This document shows, one piece after another, positions 7,318 through 9,814 of a stretch of 9,814 nucleotides of DNA (the stretch's first letter is position 1; every line of letters starts with the position of its first letter). Source of the DNA: Ferruginibacter sp. (GTDB taxonomy: Bacteria; Bacteroidota; Bacteroidia; Chitinophagales; Chitinophagaceae); contig JAGPDJ010000059.1 of the NCBI GenBank assembly GCA_018057635.1, positions 1 to 9,814 of the forward strand. The letters run 5' to 3'. The notes below the pieces were generated by a model. The model ran no database searches. It worked only from the letters and a program-made list of their open reading frames with translations, and was not told the DNA's origin. Made by a program: the position numbers and the translations under genes.

Positions 7318-7345
7318 TGTCATCCCGTACGCAGTGAGGGATCTC
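7318..7345. repeat. REP-like short palindromic repeat after sucC
   Basis: GTCATCCCGTACGCAGTGAG followed by GGATCTC contains the inverted pair ATCCC (7322-7326) and GGGAT (7338-7342). From memory, closely related 'GTCATCCCGAGCG...GAGGGATCTC' sequences recur between genes in many Bacteroidota. There is only one copy here, so the repeat status is inferred. Confidence 0.45.
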
Positions 7346-7391
7346 TTACAATATAGAACCTCACATATTAAAATCGCTTCATTAGACTATT

Positions 7392-7432
7392 AATTAAAAA
7401 ATCCCGTAAAAAAATAACGGGATTTTTTAATT
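7392..7432 (+). terminator. Intrinsic terminator of sucC (symmetric, could work both ways)
   Basis: A perfect 16-bp stem, AATTAAAAAATCCCGT (7392-7407) with its complement at 7417-7432, around a 9-base A-rich loop. The GC-containing part (TCCCGT/ACGGGA) is followed by T6 on the plus strand and, by symmetry, on the minus strand. It lies about 90 bases after the sucC stop and would also end any minus-strand transcript from the decayed gene next to it. Confidence 0.85.
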
Positions 7433-7699
7433 TCAGCACTTTTAATTCCCCGGCAATACTCAGGACTTTTTGTTTTATTTTAATTCCGGGTGATGTCTGC
7501 AAAAAAGTTAGTCTTATCACCACCACCACAGTTACCCGTTAGTGTTAGTCCATTGAATTTTATATTCACATTACCCGAAACCTTACTTGCAGCTATTTTA
7601 CCGGTTATACCCGTTTTTAAAAGTATGAATTGCTTACATTATCAACTATGTTGGGCGGATTCCTGCTAAATTCAGATTCAATTTCATTGATTAAACAGC

Positions 7700-7731
7700 A
7701 TTTTTTTGTAGAATATATTCTACAAAAAAAT
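7700..7731. repeat. Perfect 32-bp palindrome
   Basis: The left half ATTTTTTTGTAGAATA (7700-7715) is followed at once by its exact complement (7716-7731), with no spacer. The T tract lies before and the A tract after the core GTAGAATATATTCTAC on both strands, the opposite of an intrinsic terminator. It could be a dimer-binding operator or a cruciform site. It sits inside the decayed gene, which has no intact gene adjoining it. Confidence 0.7.
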
Positions 7732-7767
7732 AATAGGAACATTATTATCAGATGTATTAACAAAGTT

Positions 7768-7844
7768 TATATTTGTAACAGTTTTCATAGGGTACGGATT
7801 AAAAACGGGGCACTGTTTACACAGTCTGCCCCTTCTTTTTTTTT
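7768..7844 (+). ncRNA. Candidate small RNA: -7 element plus intrinsic terminator
   Basis: TATATTTG at 7768-7775 is a perfect TAnnTTTG -7 box, predicting a start near 7782. About 25 bases later a strong hairpin begins: GGGGCACTGT (7807-7816), loop TTAC, then ACAG, a TC bulge and TGCCCC (7821-7832), followed by TTC and nine T (7833-7844). The pair would give a transcript of about 60 nt with no room for a gene. No clear -33 box is seen. The terminator is well supported; the RNA itself is inference. The hairpin overlaps the minus-strand pseudogene pieces. Confidence 0.35.
7807..7844 (+). terminator. Intrinsic terminator-like hairpin with T9 tract
   Basis: The stem is ten base pairs with a two-base bulge (TC at 7825-7826) and the tetraloop TTAC, rich in G-C at its base (GGGGCA/TGCCCC), with TTC and nine T directly after. 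It faces the plus strand. No intact plus-strand gene ends before it; sucC already has its own terminator 375 bases upstream. Confidence 0.65.
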
Positions 7845-8059
7845 GAATACCATCCCAGCACTATCCACTATTTTCACAACCGTATAGTTATATATAGACC
7901 TTGCTTAAACTATTACAGTTAATTAAATTATGGTGAATCGCGATTAAATGCTACTTCTTCTTTATATAAAATTGGATTGCTTTCACAAAAAACTCCTGGA
8001 AGTGCTTATTCACAGGGCCTGCCCGTTTTGTTTGTATTACTTAGTTAGCCATAGTTAAG

Positions 8060-8067
8060 TAACTTCG
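8060..8067 (+). promoter_or_regulatory. Possible -7 promoter element of the EcsC-family gene
   Basis: TAACTTCG matches TAnnTTTG with one mismatch, of the same TAnnTTCG form as the box before sucC. It lies 22 bases before the ATG at 8090. TTTG at 8031-8034 is a possible -33 box but the spacing (25 bases) is too long. Confidence 0.35.
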
Positions 8068-8089
8068 ATTAATTCGTTATTTATTTTCT

Positions 8090-8821
8090 ATGGACAATTA
8101 TCAAAAAGATGCATTTGCTCAATTGCTTGTTTGGCAAAAGATGATGATTCGCCGTCCTTCAATTTTAAATAACCTGGCTAAAAGGTTTCAAACAAAAGTA
8201 AATACCTGGATACCCGAGAAAGTACACAAAGTCATAACAGGTACCATCAAACAAATGATCCGCGGGGTTTTATTTGGTGCCAGGTATACCACGTCAAAAC
8301 CCCCGGAAAATAAATCTTTCGAACTGCGGGAAATGGCAGTAATGGAAAAAATAAAAAGTTATAAGAAAACAGCAGCACTGGAAGGCGGTATAACAGGAGC
8401 AGGCGGAATATTTCTCGGATTGGCAGATTTTCCGATCCTGATTGGAATAAAAATTAAGTTGTTGTTCGATATTGCTGCCATTTACGGTTTTAATGTAAAT
8501 GATTATAAAGAACGGGTATATATCCTGCATATTTTTGAACTTGCATTTTCCAGTCACGTTCATAGAAAAGAAATATATCTTAAAATGGAGAATTGGGATG
8601 ATCATAGCAAAAAGCTTCCACATGATTTAGAACAGTTTGACTGGCGGAATTTTCAACAAGAATACAGGGACTATATTGATCTTGCAAAAATGGCGCAACT
8701 AATACCAATCATAGGTGCACCTGTTGGTATTATTGTAAATTACCGCCTCATAAAAAAACTTGGGATAACTGCTATGAATGCATATCGCTTGAGGCTATCT
8801 GATGGAATGCAGTTTAAATAA
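8090..8821 (+). CDS. EcsC family protein
   Basis: A 243-residue protein of the EcsC family (PF12787), named after the third gene of the Bacillus subtilis ecs ABC-transporter operon; its biochemical role is not settled. A helical N-terminal part (1-95) is followed by the family's glycine-rich hydrophobic core, EGGITGAGGIFLGLADFPIL (98-117) and then IGIKIKLLFDIAAIYGFN (118-135), which can bury in or span the membrane. A second hydrophobic segment, LIPIIGAPVGIIVNYRLI (204-221), is followed by LGITAMNAYRLR, typical of the family end. No signal peptide is present, so the N-terminus is likely cytoplasmic. No ABC-transporter genes (ecsA/ecsB) are nearby, and the gene appears to stand alone: the next gene is convergent, 80 bases away. 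That 80-base gap holds no convincing terminator, only a weak CTTC/GAAG hairpin near 8840. Confidence 0.85.
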   Translation: MDNYQKDAFAQLLVWQKMMIRRPSILNNLAKRFQTKVNTWIPEKVHKVITGTIKQMIRGVLFGARYTTSKPPENKSFELREMAVMEKIKSYKKTAALEGGITGAGGIFLGLADFPILIGIKIKLLFDIAAIYGFNVNDYKERVYILHIFELAFSSHVHRKEIYLKMENWDDHSKKLPHDLEQFDWRNFQQEYRDYIDLAKMAQLIPIIGAPVGIIVNYRLIKKLGITAMNAYRLRLSDGMQFK

Positions 8822-8901
8822 AAAATTAAATCCTCTAGCTTCCTATTTAGAAGTGTTTTAAACAGTCAAAAAAATCTACCGGGGAATTTACATTTGAAAG
8901 A

Positions 8902-9657
8902 TTATTTCTTTTCGTAATTCACATTCATTTTTACATATTCATTTTTCCGAGTCCTGTCTAATTTCTCAATGGCATACCGCAGTGTAACCCTTGGCATTGT
9001 TGCTGCATATTTATCCAGGAAAGCTAGCAGTTTTTCAGGATTGTATTTGCCCGCTTCCCTTATCCAGCTGCCAACAGCCTTATTAATAAGGTCTTCTTTA
9101 TCGTTTACCAATAATCCGGCAATGCTAAATGTATCAGCTGTTTCGCCTTTACGAATGAAATAATAAGTTGCCACAATGGAAGTCCTTCTTTCCCAAATAT
9201 TCTTTGACCTTGCCAGCTTGTACAATATTCTTCTTGGTTTATCATATAAATATCCACCAACTATATATGGTGCACCCCGATCAACGAGATCCCAGTTATT
9301 GATATTCTCGTGCTGGTTGATATAGAGATTGAAAAGAGCTTTTTTGTTATCGTGTGTAATCTTTTTATCCCTTGCACGGAAGTCCATAATACTTATTGCA
9401 CCCATTCTCACTTCGTAGTATTTATTTTCCAGCAGTTCATTTATTTCCACCAGTGACATATGCATGTATTTTTTTGCTATTGTAAAAATAGCTGACATGC
9501 GTACCCCCAATATCATATTTGTTTTATCAGTTTTGCTGAAATATTTTGCATTAACTGCAACCTGCTCCTTTTCCAGGGCACAAAGTTCCTTTATAAACTG
9601 CGCAGCTTTCAAGCCATAATTTTCAGCAGTATCTGTTGCTGTTTTCTTTACTGCCAT
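8902..9657 (-). CDS. DNA alkylation repair protein, AlkD-like DNA glycosylase
   Basis: A 251-residue cytoplasmic protein of the AlkC/AlkD family (PF08713), HEAT-like helical repeat enzymes that excise alkylated purines such as N3- and N7-alkylated bases in base-excision repair. Visible family motifs: GVRMSAIFTIAKKY (51-64), YEVRMGAISIMDF (81-93), NNWDLVDRGAPYIVG (120-134), IWERRTSIVATYYFIRKGE (154-172), VGSWIREAGK (195-204) and MPRVTLRYAIEKL (221-233). W122 and D126 keep the four-residue spacing of the catalytic Trp/Asp pair known from Bacillus AlkD (W109, D113). R157 or R158 probably plays the role of its catalytic Arg, and W198 that of the second DNA-stacking Trp. All key residues appear present, so it is probably active. 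It is convergent with the EcsC gene. The tail of a membrane protein gene ends 33 bases upstream on the same strand, so both may share a transcript. Confidence 0.92.
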   Translation of the reverse strand: MAVKKTATDTAENYGLKAAQFIKELCALEKEQVAVNAKYFSKTDKTNMILGVRMSAIFTIAKKYMHMSLVEINELLENKYYEVRMGAISIMDFRARDKKITHDNKKALFNLYINQHENINNWDLVDRGAPYIVGGYLYDKPRRILYKLARSKNIWERRTSIVATYYFIRKGETADTFSIAGLLVNDKEDLINKAVGSWIREAGKYNPEKLLAFLDKYAATMPRVTLRYAIEKLDRTRKNEYVKMNVNYEKK

Positions 9658-9690
9658 AGACCAGTTATTTTAATAAAAAGTATTCTAAAA

Positions 9691-9814
9691 TCAGGCAACA
9701 GATGAAACTTTCCAGTTATACCGCAAAACAAAAAAACCAGTTATGATAAATGGTAACGTTGAACTTAATATTCTAAAATTCGGTACACTAACTCCGATAA
9801 AAAAAAGAAATACA
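9691..9814 (-). CDS. C-terminal tail of a probable membrane protein (cut by window end)
   Basis: On the minus strand, a frame open from the window edge gives 40 residues and a TGA stop at 9693-9691. The residues are VFLFFIGVSVPNFRILSSTL then PFIITGFFVLRYNWKVSSVA. The hydrophobic stretches separated by a short polar turn, and a basic-aromatic tail (RYNWK), look like the last one or two transmembrane helices of an inner-membrane protein. Forty open codons in AT-rich DNA can arise by chance, and A-rich opposite strands mimic Phe/Leu-rich protein, so this is tentative. It would sit 33 bases upstream of the AlkD-like gene in the same direction. Confidence 0.45.
   Translation of the reverse strand, partial: VFLFFIGVSVPNFRILSSTLPFIITGFFVLRYNWKVSSVA

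Larger units (their letters stand above)
7480..8008 (-). pseudogene. Decayed coding sequence, several frameshifts, product unknown
   Basis: No intact frame exists, but minus-strand pieces in different frames read like natural protein. From the N-terminal side: 8005-7931 gives ALPGVFCESNPILYKEEVAF then NRDSP and a stop; 7904-7788 includes YNYTVVKIVDSAGMVFKKK; 7694-7620 gives INEIESEFSRNPPNIVDN then VSNSYF and a stop; 7614-7480 gives TGITGKIAASKVSGNVNIKF then NGLTLTGNCGGGDKTNFF, ADITRN and TAA. Restoring one T in the T run at 7620-7623 joins the last two pieces as SYF-L-KTG, evidence of a simple one-base loss. The order and strand are consistent, and the sucC terminator lies where this gene's end would need one. 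I infer a former small protein, perhaps secreted, but see no start or signal peptide. Single pieces could be chance; the joined last two are the strongest. Confidence 0.5.

Noticed and set aside
7630..7887. An 85-codon plus-strand open frame
   Set aside because: It runs straight through the 32-bp palindrome and the terminator hairpin, has low-complexity Ile/Asn/Phe composition, and opposes the better minus-strand remnant.
8822..8901. Bidirectional terminator between the convergent EcsC and AlkD-like genes
   Set aside because: Only a 4-bp CTTC/GAAG hairpin is visible, too weak to call.

Overview
The window looks like a chromosomal segment of a member of the Bacteroidota, most likely a Chitinophagaceae-type bacterium (inference). 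The support is an AT-rich sequence, starts without Shine-Dalgarno sequences, several TAnnTTTG-like -7 promoter elements, a Bacteroidota-type large porin, and lone housekeeping genes separated by AT-rich spacers.

Layout. Positions 1-383 (minus) are the N-terminal third of rimO, the ribosomal protein S12 methylthiotransferase, cut by the window edge. Divergent from it, 531-3673 (plus) holds three genes in a row: a class I glutamine amidotransferase-like protein, a protein I read as a circularly permuted ATP-grasp ligase related to glutathionylspermidine synthase, and a helical protein with a divergent CHAD-like pattern. The last two are 9 bases apart and surely co-transcribed. This trio is the best candidate for a little-described pathway, probably an amide or peptide ligation.

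Between the trio and the convergent porin gene (3866-5863, minus) lies a 197-bp element with terminal inverted repeats. It fills the gap exactly from one stop codon to the other. A second spacer carries ten degenerate heptamers (5991-6060) just upstream of sucC (6093-7304, plus), the succinyl-CoA synthetase beta subunit. sucC is followed by a REP-like palindrome and a strong intrinsic terminator.

The 785-base spacer 7305-8089 has no intact gene. It holds a decayed reading frame on the minus strand, a perfect 32-bp palindrome, and a promoter-plus-terminator pair on the plus strand that could make a small RNA of about 60 nt. Then come an EcsC-family gene (8090-8821, plus), convergent with an AlkD-like DNA glycosylase gene (8902-9657, minus). 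Just upstream of the latter, on the same strand, is the tail of a probable membrane protein cut by the window end.

Most of the window is ordinary housekeeping sequence. The parts that annotation would miss are the trio's likely chemistry, the repeat elements and the contents of the 7.4-8.0 kb spacer.
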